Part shown: positions 21,644 through 32,650 of the stretch, one piece after another
Layout of the letters: the number at the start of each line of letters is the position of its first letter
How positions within the stretch are numbered: position 1 is the first letter of the stretch
NCBI GenBank assembly: GCA_034509735.1
Contig: JACGWO010000001.1
Location: 35,839,966 to 35,903,965, forward strand
Source of the DNA: Sesamum alatum
Lineage: Eukaryota > Streptophyta > Magnoliopsida > Lamiales > Pedaliaceae
Length of the DNA stretch: 64,000 nucleotides
Direction of reading: 5' to 3'
Notes under the pieces: generated by a model
The model's database searches: none
Seen by the model: only the letters and a program-made list of their open reading frames with translations
Told to the model about the DNA's origin: nothing
Program-made: the position numbers and the translations under genes

Positions 21644-22033
21644 TCCCAGACGGCAGGAGTGAGACCCCTTATTTACATTACAAGTCCGAATGCCATCCTT
21701 TATTTACAAGCCCCAATTACATCAAGACTATAAAGGGTTCCTCCATGGCTTGCTACGCCGGATAGGTCCTACAATGGTACCCTCCTATATATCAGGGACT
21801 TCCCCTCAGACTTGCACTCTGAACTAGTTCTACCCGTAATAAGAATGCTAACAGGTCTAGAGGACTATCTATTAGAATCCCCTTTTATTCTTAATACCTC
21901 TGACTAATCAAAATGAATCTCTTTAATACCGTAGATGATGTGCTAACATTCCTAGGGCCCTCCCCTTAATAGGGAGCTAACTATCTAAAGGCCAGGGCTA
22001 TTCCCCTTACTTTCCTATTTTATATTTGCTTTC
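21644..22033. mobile_element. Unidentified 390-bp insert in B leader
   Basis: Sequence of ordinary base composition interrupts the GC block of element B and has no counterpart in the other leaders. GGCCG flanks it at 21,639-21,643 and 22,034-22,038. It lacks TG...CA ends and obvious terminal inverted repeats, and I recognise no coding capacity. The apparent 5-bp duplication may be chance in such GC-rich DNA. Confidence 0.4.
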
Positions 22034-22186
22034 GGCCGTGCGCGCGCGCGCGCGCGCACGCCCAGCAGCGCGCACGGGCGGACGCCCGCGCACGCCTGCC
22101 GGCCGCGCGCGCGCGCCCGCGCGCAGGCGCCCCTGCCTGCGCGCGCGGGCGCGCGCCTGCTGCCCCTGCCGGGCGGCCGGCACCGT
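22034..22186 (-). repeat. GC-rich block in leader of element B
   Basis: Short (~150 bp) version of the (GC)n leader block, with long CGCGCG runs at 22,039-22,060 and 22,100-22,115, followed by a poly-T tract at about 22,190-22,220. Confidence 0.8.
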
Positions 22187-22443
22187 TTTTCACTTTTTTT
22201 TTCTTTTTTTTTTTTTTTTAAACTTCTGCTATAAAAACTGAAATTAAACATGCATTTACAGAAAATCCAATTCTCAAAAATGCATGGATATCCATAATTT
22301 CAAAAGAAGAATTAACACATATTTTCTACACATATTATCATGCATTAAAGCCATAAATCATGCTTTCCAAAAGCAATTTAAACATGTTCTTCATGCTTAA
22401 CACATAATAACATGTAATTCCTATAGCCACAACACCGAACCGG

Positions 22444-22455
22444 GCTCTGATACCA
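22444..22455 (-). promoter_or_regulatory. Primer binding site (tRNA-iMet), element B
   Basis: Reverse complement TGGTATCAGAGC, one nucleotide from the 5' LTR end; perfect match to the PBS of A and G. Confidence 0.93.
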
Positions 22456-22456
22456 C

Positions 22457-24664
22457 TGAAAGAATCGGGTACGGCCCGGGAACGCAACGGAAGCGTAAAA
22501 ACGTTAATTTAAAGCATAAATTTAAACGGGTTCAAAGGGGTGTTCCCTTTGAAGTTCCCGGGCGTTCGGTGTTTGTCAAAGCATAAAATAAAGAGGAGAA
22601 GAATGCTGGACATATGGCTAAAGGAAGTAAACAAAAGATACATGAAAACATAAAGAAAACCAACCTTATGTTCGTTGCACGTAGAACCGGATTGTTTTCT
22701 AGCGTTGTTCCCTTTCCGTTTCTCCTTCCGTTCACTTGAGGATCCAAATTAGAATCCCTCTAATTTGTCCACACCACACTATGGAATGTATATCTCTAAT
22801 CTATTGCTAGATAGAAGTAGAGAAAAGAAGAAGAAAAAACAATCCAAAACAACACTATTGATTAGTGCTTTTTTGGAATGTTTTAGTTCAAACCTTTCCA
22901 AAAGGTATGAACACAAAAAGGAGAAATTTTCAGAGGTTTTTTGGAGAGTTTCTTGATGGAAATTTCGTGCAAGACACAGCATGCAAGTTATGTGAATGGT
23001 TTTGTGTAAGTAGAGTTGTTGAATTCAAAATTCAACTTCTCTTGTCAACTTCCAAAGTAACCTACATACACACACCATTATCTACATAACCATGCACCAT
23101 TATAGCAAATAAAACCACCCACAAAATCATACAAAGGCTGGTCACATGTGCCTCACATGTGGAAGATTTTAATTCTTCCTTCATTTGCTATAAATTGAAT
23201 TTTTCCATGGACTAGGACTACTAGTCTTAGACTTTTATTTAATCTAATTAAATTAAGTCCAAACAAAGTCCATTGGGCATTAATTAATCCAATTAATCTC
23301 AATCTAATTGATGCCCATAAGTTTATTTAATCCAATTAAATAAACATAAGTCCGAACTCTAATTAATTGATCCAATCAATTAATTAATCGAAACCCGATA
23401 AATTAATCCAATTAATTTAAAGGTTCTAAGTCCAAAAATTAACTAATCCAATTAATTAATTCTTGGACCATCCATCAAATGGATTTCCCAATAAATGATC
23501 CAATCATTTATTTTTCTCCTTGAATTAATTTAATCCAATTAAATTAATTCGCTTTTTCTAGAATTAATTCCAAATTAATTCTACCAATTCCATAGTGATT
23601 TGTGTGTGACTCTTTAGGTTCACCCTCAGCTAGACTTGGGCTTGTGTCCAACACAATTGGTTAAATCCAATTTAATTAACTATTTTCCAATTAACCATTA
23701 ATCGGAAAACGCCCGTCACCATGGGTGGCCGTCTAGCAACGGTCCATGGCACTAGAGACTAGGTGAATGTTGGCGTGAACATTTAGGCTCTCGATTACCA
23801 TACGAGTACGGTCCTTCCATAATCCGTCTCCCGGTCTAAGTCTAGGGCATGGAATTTGGCGTCGGTTCCCATCCTGGACTAGACAACTATGCTCAATAAC
23901 TCGAGACGCGTTTGCTCTATTGATCGACGTAGGAAACCATTCCCTACTCGACCAATCGCTGTGGCCACAGACTTAAAGAGCTTAAACCGTCTCAGAGCGC
24001 ATAGGAGACTCGACTGTCATATACTGACAGGTGACGGATCCTATCTTGGAATCCACCGTCCTCAATACATATTCCGACTGCACTGGATGAGGCTTATGAT
24101 GAACGTATCCCAGATACGGGCATCTCTTGCCAGACCCTAGATACAACCTTCATATGCATGTGACTGCCATGATTCCTCAAGTCCGAGGACTAATCTCGTA
24201 CTATCGGAGCCGAGAATTCCAGTCATACCGACTAAGCCTCCAAGGCTTCCATATGACGATTCCCGCGAGTCAGTTCAGTCAGCTAACACCCACGTCAACT
24301 AACCCACTAATATTGCATAGACGTCCAACGTCTGTCGCCGATGAAACACGGCACTCATCCAATGAATGCAATCCTTAGTGCAAGTCTCTGTAGGACCCTC
24401 GATGCCCTGTCTCGAGGTCCTCGACTTGGAACATTCCAGACCAACCCTCAGAAGTTGGTTTCATAGCTGCCATCCAATGCGCAGCCCAACTACATGGGTT
24501 ATACAATTGGTCTGTGGGCATTTGTTGTGACGTTAAAACATCGTTTAACGTAATCAGTAAGCACAACAAACACATAGTGCCACGGATGAATACTTACTAT
24601 ATTCATCAAGTCAATAAAGATTGCTAAATAGTACCCAAAACCGCCAATCCAATTGGCTTTCTGG
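22457..24664 (-). repeat. 5' LTR of element B, outer end truncated
   Basis: Nearly identical to the LTR at 14,662-16,882; the differences I see are a few single bases, such as T-run lengths near 22,696 and 22,940. It ends in TTTCTGGTC at 24,664 and lacks the terminal ~13 bases that end in CTAACA. Palindrome CTGTGGCCACAG is at 23,959-23,970. Confidence 0.9.
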
Positions 24665-25413
24665 TCCATCTATAGCCTCAAACAAGCTTCCCGAAGCTGG
24701 AACATACGTTTTGATGAAGTCATACGGGGATATGATTTCATCAAGAACGAGTCCGATCCTTGTGTATACAAGAAGATCAGTGGGAGCTCAGTTGCGTTTC
24801 TGGTGCTTTACGTGGATGACATCTTGCTCATTGGGAATGGTGCTAAGATGTTGGGTGCCACTAAAGCTTGGTTGTCAACACAATTCTCCATGAAGGATAT
24901 GGGCGGGGCATCCTACATCCTTGGCATCAAGATCTACAGGGATAGATCTAGAAGGATGTTAGGAATGGCCTAGTCCTCGTACATCAAGATCTGGTTATGT
25001 GTTCAGACATAATGGTGGCGTGGTTACTTGGAAGAGTTCCAAGCAGGCTACCACGGCGGACTCCACCATAGAGTTTTGAATACATAGCTGCTTTGGAAGC
25101 TGTTACGGAGTGGTTTGGTTGATGAGCTACATCTAAGGGTTGGATGTAGTACCTAGCATTGCTAAGCCTGTAATTATCTTTTATGATAACAACGGGGCGA
25201 TAGTGCTAGCAAAGGAACCGAGATCTCATCACGATCCAAGCGTATTCTTAGACGCTACCATCTACTTAGAGAGATGGATAGCAGGAGTGACGTTCGGTTG
25301 GACCGAGTCAACTCCGCAGAAAACATAGTAGATCCACTTGCTTAGCCCATGTCGCAAGTTGCCCACACTCACCATCTGAATAAGAGGTTTGAGGTCAATG
25401 GGTGATTGGCTTT
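24665..25413 (+). pseudogene. Distal element-0 pol: RT and RNase H fragments
   Basis: Opens with the copia RT segment IYGLKQASRSWN and includes an intact YVDDILLIG (around 24,809-24,835). A TAG stop at 24,971-24,973 ends the frame. Near 24,988 the sequence jumps from RT to RNase H (GYVF...GGVV.WKSSKQATTADST), losing about 430 bp, and the RNase H part has further frame breaks. It ends in the usual MGDWL-like context before the PPT at about 25,416-25,429. Confidence 0.82.
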
Positions 25414-25429
25414 AGGTCAAGTGGGAGAT

Positions 25430-27499
25430 TATTAGAATATGTGACCAGAAAGCCAATAGGTTTGGCGATTTGTAACCTATCTGACAACTTGATGTAAATG
25501 TAATATTATTATGTGATGAATAAGATGAGTGTTTGTCACCAATGGTACCTTCTTTGTTGCGCTCATTTTACATTTGTTAAAATGGTGTTTAACTTATATC
25601 GCAACAAAGCCCACAGACCATGGTTAACAACTCGTGCAGTTGGGCCACGCATTGGATGGTGGTCATGAAACCAACTGATTAAGAGTTGGGTCTGAAACGT
25701 TCTAAGTCGAGGACCTCGAGAGTCCTATTGAGACTTGCGTCAAGAGTCGTGTTCATTGGATGAGTGCCGTGTTTCATCGGCGACAGGCGTGGGACGCCTA
25801 CACGATCTTGATGGGTTGGTCGACTGGGGTCGAGCCGACTGGACTGACTGGCGAGGATCATCATATGGAAGCCTTGGAGGCTTGGTCGGTATGATTGGTT
25901 TTCCCCGGTTCCGATAGTACGGGAGTAATCCTCAGACTTGAGGAATCATGGTAGTCGCGTGCACATGATGGCTGTATCTTGGATCTGGCGAGAGGTAATC
26001 ATTCTGTAAGATGATTATCATAAGCCTTGTCCAGTGCAGTCGGAATGTGTAGCGAGGACGGTGGATTCCAAGAAAAGGATCCGTCCCCTGTCTGTATGTG
26101 ACAGAGGTATCTCCTATGCACTCGGAGACACGTTCATGCTGTTTGAAGCTGTGGCCACAGTGGTTGGTCGAACAGGGAATGGTTTCCTGTGTCGACGCAA
26201 TGAAGCATACGTGGTCTCGAGTATTAAGCATAGATGCCTAGTCAATGATGGGAACCGACGCCCAATTCCATACCCTAGACTAAGGCCGGGAGACGGTAGA
26301 CGGAAGGATCGTACCCGTACGGAATCGGCGCCTAAATGTTCACGCCAATTCACGTAGTCTCTAGTGCCATGGACCGTTGCTAGACGGCCACCCATGGTAA
26401 CGGGCCCTTGTGGGACACGGGCCCAAGTCTAGCTGAGGGTGAACCTAAAGGGTCACACATAAATCACCGAGTAGGTTGAGAGATTGACTTGGAGTCAATC
26501 TCGAAGGATAAAATAATTAATTGGATTACTTAAGGGAAAGTCCATTGGATGGACGGGCCGATATTGTATCGGGCTTTCGTTTAATCGGTAAATTGGATTT
26601 TCGATTAAATATGGAAAGTTGAGACGTTGAGACGTTGGATCTTTTAATTGGATTAAAAGATCAACGGGAATAATTTAAATGGACATTAAATTGGTTTTAA
26701 TGTTGGATTCGTCGTAATTGGATTACGATAAAACCCGATCCGTTAAATTATACCCGAGAGGAGAAATAATTCCTATTTTGGAAAAGGAGGAAGTTGGACT
26801 TCTTCCCTTAATTAAACATGGCCGACATGCTCCCTTGGAGGAAGCAAAATCAGCCATGTTTCATGCTAGGTGGTATGTGGACTTATCTCTTTTGGAAAGA
26901 GACAAATCAACTCCAATCAAGCTCTTCCCTTTTGGTATGATTTGATCATACCATAAATTTTGGTAGGCTTGATTGAAGAATTGATGGTGATTGATTGGAA
27001 TGAATCTAGACATCCTTGGATGAACCTAGACACATTCCAATAATCACATTAATTTTGTATCAAGAAGAAGAACAAAGTAAGTTTAAGAGAGCACTAATTC
27101 ATAGTGTTCTTCTCTTAAACCGATTCCTTCTTAAACCCGTTCTTTTCTAGCAAGAAGAATGTGTGTTTCTTCCGATGTGGTGTGGATCACCTTTGGAGAA
27201 TCCATACGTTTGGATTTCGTGAGCATTCCGGAGAAGGAACAACGCAAGTAGCCGGGAGCATACGCTAAATAAACAAAGGTAACGGTTTATTATGCTTTGA
27301 TTGATTTAATATACATCTATGCCCTATGTGTTTAAATATATGTTTCTAATATTTACACATCCTACATCGAACGCCCGGTTGAGCACCCAAGGGTACACCC
27401 CTTGGGATTCGTATTTTAAATTAGATTTGATTTAATTTACGCACTTTTCACGCTTTCTCGCTTCCGCTCGCGCTCCCGGGCGGATCCGCTTGTCCTTCA
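25430..27499 (+). repeat. 3' LTR of element 0 (diverged LTR-2 type)
   Basis: Follows a PPT (GTCAAGTGGGAGAT). The first dinucleotide is TA instead of TG. It shares with LTR-2 the start GAATATGTGACCAGAAAGCC and keeps CTGTGGCCACAG (26,149-26,160) and the conserved core near 26,355-26,400. It ends CTTGTCCTTCA at 27,499. The divergence fits an old insertion. Confidence 0.8.
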
Positions 27500-27551
27500 C
27501 TATTTATAGTAAATTTTAGGGGGGGAAATTACAATATCGTCCATTGATCCT
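27500..27551 (-). mobile_element. Fragment of a gypsy LTR at its TATA
   Basis: CTATTTATAGTAAATTTT followed by a G-run and AAATTACAAT matches 60,242-60,295 in the same orientation, i.e. the TATA and adjacent U3 of the minus-strand gypsy LTR. It is the only non-copia DNA between element 0 and D, and suggests that element 0 inserted in a gypsy LTR. Confidence 0.65.
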
Positions 27552-29323
27552 AGGCTACGCTTGGAGGTAGGTCCATGAAATCAGTCTTGCCGAATCAGTC
27601 CGGAAATCTCCAAGTCAAGGAATGTCGAAAATGGGTATCGAGATTCCCTTTGAGACTTGCACTAAGCATCTGCTGTCGTGTTTCATTGACGGGTGACGAA
27701 GGTCGTCTAAGCAGTGTCAGTGGGTTAGCCTGCTAGGAAGCAGCTGACTGAGGTGACTCTCGAGAACCGTCTTACGGAGGACCTTGAGTATGGTCAGCAA
27801 GGTATGACGTGTATTCCCGGTTCCAACGGTACAGGTCAAGTCCTTTGACTTGAGGAACTGCTGAGTTTACCTGTGCATCAGGTCTGTATCTTAGATATGG
27901 TGAGAGATTGCCAAGAAGCACTTGAGTAGTCATAAGCCATGTCTAGTGCAGCTCTGGTATACAGAATGACAGTAGTTTCCAAGAAAGGATCTGTCTCCTG
28001 TCAAAAGGTGTTGACAGTTGAGTCTCATGTATGCTCTGTGTCTTGTCCCTAAAATCTGTGGCCACAGTAACTGAACAGAAGGGAAGGATTCCCTTGCGGC
28101 GTTTAGTAACGACGGACCGACAGTTAGGTCCAGAATGGGTACCTGCATTTTTCGTGCCGTAGACCCTAAGTGGTGAGACCGTAGACAGAAGAACAAGTGT
28201 ACTGTTAGAACCTAAATGTTCATCCCTGAATATTTCACCTAGTCTCTAGTGCCATTGACCGTTGCTAGATGGCCACCCATGGTAACGGACGGATTCTAGG
28301 AATCCGACCAAGTCTAGCTGAAAGGTGAACCTAAAGAGTCACACACTATCCACACACACATTTAGTATTTAATTTAGAATTAAATATTAGAGAATAGGAA
28401 TGATTAAATTGGATTTAATCTGGTCCTTTATTTTCTTGGAGAATTAATTCCTTCTATTTGATAAAAGGAATTATATCAATAAATTAGATTTATTAAGGGA
28501 ATTTATTTAATGGGCTTAAAATAAATATTTATATTTATTTGGCCTCTTGGAATATTTAAATAGGTCCTATTTAAATATTCCATTAAATTAAATCAACGAT
28601 TGAGATGGAAAGAAGAGATGGATGGATAGGATTGATTTGACTTGGTCAAATGCTACTTTGAGTAGGACTTTGACTAGGTCAAAATCCTAGTCAAAATAGA
28701 GTTGTTAGAGTTGGAGTTTGAAGAGGATTAAACTCCTCCTACATATAAACTCCTAGCCTCCTACAATTAGAGGATGATGATTCTTGAAAACACACACACA
28801 ACACACACTCTCTCCTTTCCTCTCTCGTCCGCCCCTCTCTCTCTCTCACCAAGAAAATATTATTTTTCTTGTTCTTTGTTCTTGGAACAATTGAACTAAG
28901 GAAGATCGATCCCGTTAATTCATAAAGCTTGGTTGATCTATCCTCTCCAAAATAATACTTGTTCGTTGCTAGCACGACGTGCAAGAATACGTGGGTGGAT
29001 CGTGTGTCACGATTTGGAGGATCTCAAGAACGAGGTTTTGGTGCAAAACGGGGAACAACGCGACTAGCCGTTGAAGACGAAAACGACAACGGGTAGGTCT
29101 TGTTTTAAGATTTTCGTCCCTCTTTATTTTTCAATCCTATGGCCTCCACAATTATTGTATGTTGTTTATGTCATGAGATACACCGAACACCCGGGAATCT
29201 CAAGGGCACACCCCTTGAGCGTGTTCTTTAATTTCTATTAAAGCATGTTTTAATTCCGCAATTTTATTTTATACCGCGCTTCCGCATTCGTGGTATTTTC
29301 CCGGGACGATCCACAATCTTTCA
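27552..29323 (+). repeat. 5' LTR of element D, left end missing
   Basis: Begins about 208 bp inside LTR-1 (CTACGCTTGGAGG). Keeps CTGTGGCCACAG (28,056-28,067) and the TTGAC cluster (28,638-28,697), and ends CAATCTTTCA. It is visibly more diverged from its partner LTR than the G or B pairs are. Confidence 0.88.
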
Positions 29324-29324
29324 G

Positions 29325-29336
29325 TGGTATCAGAGC
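29325..29336 (+). promoter_or_regulatory. Primer binding site (tRNA-iMet), element D
   Basis: TGGTATCAGAGC one nucleotide after the 5' LTR; the following bases (CCAATTCG) differ slightly from A and G. Confidence 0.9.
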
Positions 29337-29542
29337 CCAATTCGATGTATATGCCTAAGGTTTTATGTGCGTTTTAAGCATGAAACGTGTTTTGGCATGT
29401 TTTAATTAATTCTTGATTTTCTTGATTATTGAAGCATGTCGTTTTATTGCTTTTAATTCGTGTGATTTTTGCATATTTGGTATTTTCTGTTTTTCTTGGA
29501 AAACGGGGGTGGAAATTGAACGGAAAAAACGAAGGAACGCCG

Positions 29543-30104
29543 CATTGGAATGCTGTTAAGGGCATCCTTAAGTACCTAAGGAGGACTAAGGAAATGTTCC
29601 TAGTCTATGGCAATGGAGAATTAATTTTGGAAGCCTTTAGCGACGCTAGCTTCCAGTCTGATGACGATGATGCCAAGTCTCAATCGGGGTACGTATTCAA
29701 ACTCAATGGAGGAGTAGTAGCTTGGAAAAGTTCCAAGCAAGCAACCATTGCTGACTCCACCACAGAGGCTGAATACATAGCAAGCTGCTAAGGAAGCGGT
29801 TTGGATGAGAAACTACATCCAAGAGTTGGGTGTGGTGCCTAGCATCGCCGAGCCCGTTGTCATCTTCTGTGATAACAACGGCGCTATAGCGCAAGCAAAG
29901 GAACTGAGATCTCATCACCGTTCCAAACACATTCTTAGACGCTACCATCTTCTTAGAGAAATGGTAGGAAGAGGTGATGTCCGGATGGACCAAGTCAACT
30001 CGGCAGACAACACAGCAGACCCGCTGACAAAGCCTATGTCGCAGAGCGCTCATACGCAACATCTTGAGAAGATGGGGATTAAGCATATGGGCAATTGGCT
30101 TTAA
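29543..30104 (+). pseudogene. Element D RNase H fragment
   Basis: Reads from HWNAVKGILKYL through FSDASFQSDDDDAKSQSGY, WKSSKQAT.ADSTTEAEYIA. A ~10-bp deletion near 29,782 shifts the frame, after which the C-terminal part (VVIFCDNNGAIAQAK ... NTADPLTKPM) is read in another frame to 30,104. The fusion with leader sequence at about 29,542 shares the bases GCA at both parent breakpoints, so it looks like a microhomology deletion. Confidence 0.85.
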
Positions 30105-30120
30105 AGTTCAAGTGGGAGAT

Positions 30121-31143
30121 TGTTAGAATAGGTGACCATGTAAGCCAATTTTGGCAGGAATATGTAACCTATGACTAGACAATTCTTTGGTATTTGATAA
30201 AACATTTATGAATAAAGAAGTGAAAATTCAAATGGCAATACTTTGTTTACGTTCACTTATCTGCATTTACATTTCTGTTCACTATGCAAACAAAGCCCAC
30301 GGACTGAGAAACGATTTCGGGGACTGGGACTACGCTTGGAGGTAGGTCCATGAAATCAGTGTCGCCGAATCAGTCCGGAAATCTCCAAGTCAAGGAATCC
30401 CGAAAAATGGGTACCGGGATTCCCTTTGAGACTTGCACTAAGAATCTGCTGTCGTATTTCATCGACGGGTGACGAAGGTCGTCTAAGCAGTGTTAGTGGG
30501 TCAGCGTGCTAGGAAGCAGCTGACTGAGGTGACTCGCGGGAACCGTCTTACGGAGGACCTTGAGTATGGTCAGCAAGGTATGACGTGTATTCCCGGTTCC
30601 AACGGTACAGGCCAAGTCCTTTGACTTGAGGAACTGCTGAGTTTACCTGTGCATCAGGTTTGTATCTTAGATATGGTGAGAGATTGCCAAAATACTCTTG
30701 AGTAGTCATAAGCCATGTCTAGTGCAGCTCGGGTGTACAAAGTGACAGTAGTTTCCAAGAAAGGATTTGTCTCCTGTCAAAAGGTGTTGACAGTTGAGTC
30801 TCATGTATGCTCTGTGTCTTCTCCCTGAAATCTATGGCCACAGTAACTGAACAGAAGGGAAAGGTTTCCCTTGCGGCGTTTAGTAAGGACAGACCGACAC
30901 TTAGGTCCAAAATGGGTACCTGCTTTTTCCGTGCCCTAGACTCTAAGTGATGAGATCGAAGACAGAAGGACAAGTGTACTGTTAGAGCCTAAATGTTCAT
31001 CCCCGAATATTTCACCTAGTCTCTAGTGCCACGGACCGTTGCTAGATGGCCACCCATGGTAACGGACGGATTCTAGGAATCCGACCAAGTCTAGCTGAAT
31101 GGTGAACCTAAAGAGTCACACACTATCCACACAGACTTAGTAT
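30121..31143 (+). repeat. 3' LTR of element D, proximal part
   Basis: Starts TGTTAGAATAGG after AAGTGGGAGA and matches LTR-1 as far as the CACTATCCACAC segment. The palindrome here is imperfect (CTATGGCCACAG, 30,832-30,843). Confidence 0.9.
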
Positions 31144-32650
31144 AAGGTCGCAATTGAACAGATCGAGCAAGCTCCCGTCTATTCGGATGATGTGAGAATT
31201 TCTGTAGCCGAGTCACGAGGACTTCTTCGACTCCCTTCCCGGAAGATTGAGGGAACTTAGCCTCTGCCTCTGACAAAAGATGTGCTGTCCTTAAGGAGCG
31301 TCTGTCCAAGGAAAGCAAGCAAGCCAATAAGTGAGTCATTCCAATCAGTCCTTGCATTCCGGGCAAGCCAGTATGGTAGCAATGCTTTCTCTTTATGCTT
31401 TCTAGATAGTAAGTAGTGAGCCAGTCAAGTAAGGAAGTCTCCTTGAACTAGCACTTGCTGCTATTCACTCAGCAGACGATCAGGCGAGATGCTAATTGGA
31501 GAAGGACTGACCGGACCAGCCTTCCCGGAAAGCACGAGCATAGAGATTCGTAGTGTTCNNNNNNNNNNNNNNNNNNNNNNNNNNNNNNNNNNNNNNNNNN
31601 NNNNNNNNNNNNNNNNNNNNNNNNNNNNNNNNNNNNNNNNNNNNNNNNNNNNNNNNNNNNNNNNNNNNNNNNNNNNNNNNNNNNNNNNNNNNNNNNNNNN
31701 NNNNNNNNNNNNNNNNNNNNNNNNNNNNNNNNNNNNNNNNNNNNNNNNNNNNNNNNNNNNNNNNNNNNNNNNNNNNNNNNNNNNNNNNNNNNNNNNNNNN
31801 NNNNNNNNNNNNNNNNNNNNNNNNNNNNNNNNNNNNNNNNNNNNNNNNNNNNNNNNNNNNNNNNNNNNNNNNNNNNNNNNNNNNNNNNNNNNNNNNNNNN
31901 NNNNNNNNNNNNNNNNNNNNNNNNNNNNNNNNNNNNNNNNNNNNNNNNNNNNNNNNNNNNNNNNNNNNNNNNNNNNNNNNNNNNNNNNNNNNNNNNNNNN
32001 NNNNNNNNNNNNNNNNNNNNNNNNNNNNNNNNNNNNNNNNNNNNNNNNNNNNNNNNNNTCACGAAACCCGCTTTCTAGGCCATATAATAAAATACTATTT
32101 TAATTTCTTGTATGGATTGATGAAATTCACGAAATGACGTAGGAGACTGTTAGCTGCTGGAGGATGTGAAAAGCAGCTTTATGCTCATGAACCAGAAGGC
32201 TGACGTTGGAATAGAAGGCGTGTAGCTTTCCTCAGGCTGGAACGCGTACGCGTACTTGATTCCGGGTGTTCACCTCTACCTTTTAGCCTGTGAAATGAAA
32301 GCAGTCTAGCCAAGCCCCGAAGTCACTTTACTCTCTTGATCCGAATCCCTTTCTGGTGTTCTAACTCTAGCATCTAACTCAGAACTCATAGCTCAAAGAA
32401 AGAACTCTTAGATACTAGTTCAAATAGAACTCCTAGCTCATATAGGATAGGTAGACCAGCTTATTTTATTCTTCCAGAATAGCGCTGGTCGTTTAGCTCA
32501 TAGATCAGTCGAGCCTTATCCCATTCCTTCATAAACTCAGGAATGGTCGGCTCGGTTAGCTCCTTGTCCCCTTAAGATGTCAGCTTCGAGCTTCTTCTTC
32601 GAATAAGCTCTCGCCTCCTCTTGCGGAGGCTTTTAAGTCCCCAGGGTCGG
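31144..32650. other. Organelle-like insert with a 500-N gap
   Basis: About 1.0 kb of known sequence of mixed composition, unlike the AT-rich LTR, interrupts the D 3' LTR with almost no LTR bases lost. N fills exactly 31,559-32,058. The style (balanced GC, words such as AGCAAGCAAGCC, no transposon motifs, no long frames) resembles plant mitochondrial intergenic DNA, but I cannot identify a mitochondrial gene in it. A scaffolding artefact is an alternative. Confidence 0.4.
31559..32058. other. Assembly gap, exactly 500 N
   Basis: A run of 500 N, a fixed-length placeholder; true length unknown. Open frames crossing it are meaningless. Confidence 0.99.

Larger units (their letters stand above)
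20110..22443 (-). other. Leader of element B
   Basis: Long untranslated leader on the minus strand. The palindromic motifs are at 20,477-20,491 and 20,558-20,572, the leader domain at 20,849-21,258, an unknown 390-bp insert at 21,644-22,033 and a GC block at 22,034-22,186. The position of the internal TATA in other copies reads GAAGAAATAG here (20,200-20,215), so the TATA is lost. Confidence 0.75.
14662..24664 (-). mobile_element. Copia element B, non-autonomous, antisense
   Basis: Inserted in the 3' LTR of A. Minus-strand order is 5' LTR (22,457-24,664), PBS (22,444-22,455), leader, gag, remnants of pol, PPT (16,883-16,898) and 3' LTR (14,662-16,882). By eye the two LTRs differ at only a handful of positions over ~2.2 kb, so the insertion is very young, yet pol carries many old lesions. 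The outer end of the 5' LTR has lost about 13 bp in the deletion at 24,664/24,665, so the right target duplication cannot be tested. Confidence 0.9.
1..27499 (+). mobile_element. Copia element 0, split by nested insertions
   Basis: Old Ty1/copia LTR retrotransposon whose 5' LTR and PBS lie left of the window. Its own segments are 1-3,545 (leader, gag, protease, integrase), 5,492-5,717 (start of RT), 24,665-25,413 (RT and RNase H fragments) and 25,430-27,499 (3' LTR). The rest is insertions: a solo LTR and elements A and B. The assignment of the distal segment to this element is an inference: strand and domain order fit, and about 130 bp of RT are missing at the junction. Confidence 0.7.

Noticed and set aside
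31469..32137. Long open frames of about 195-204 codons.
   Set aside because: They cross the 500-N gap and have no real sequence.
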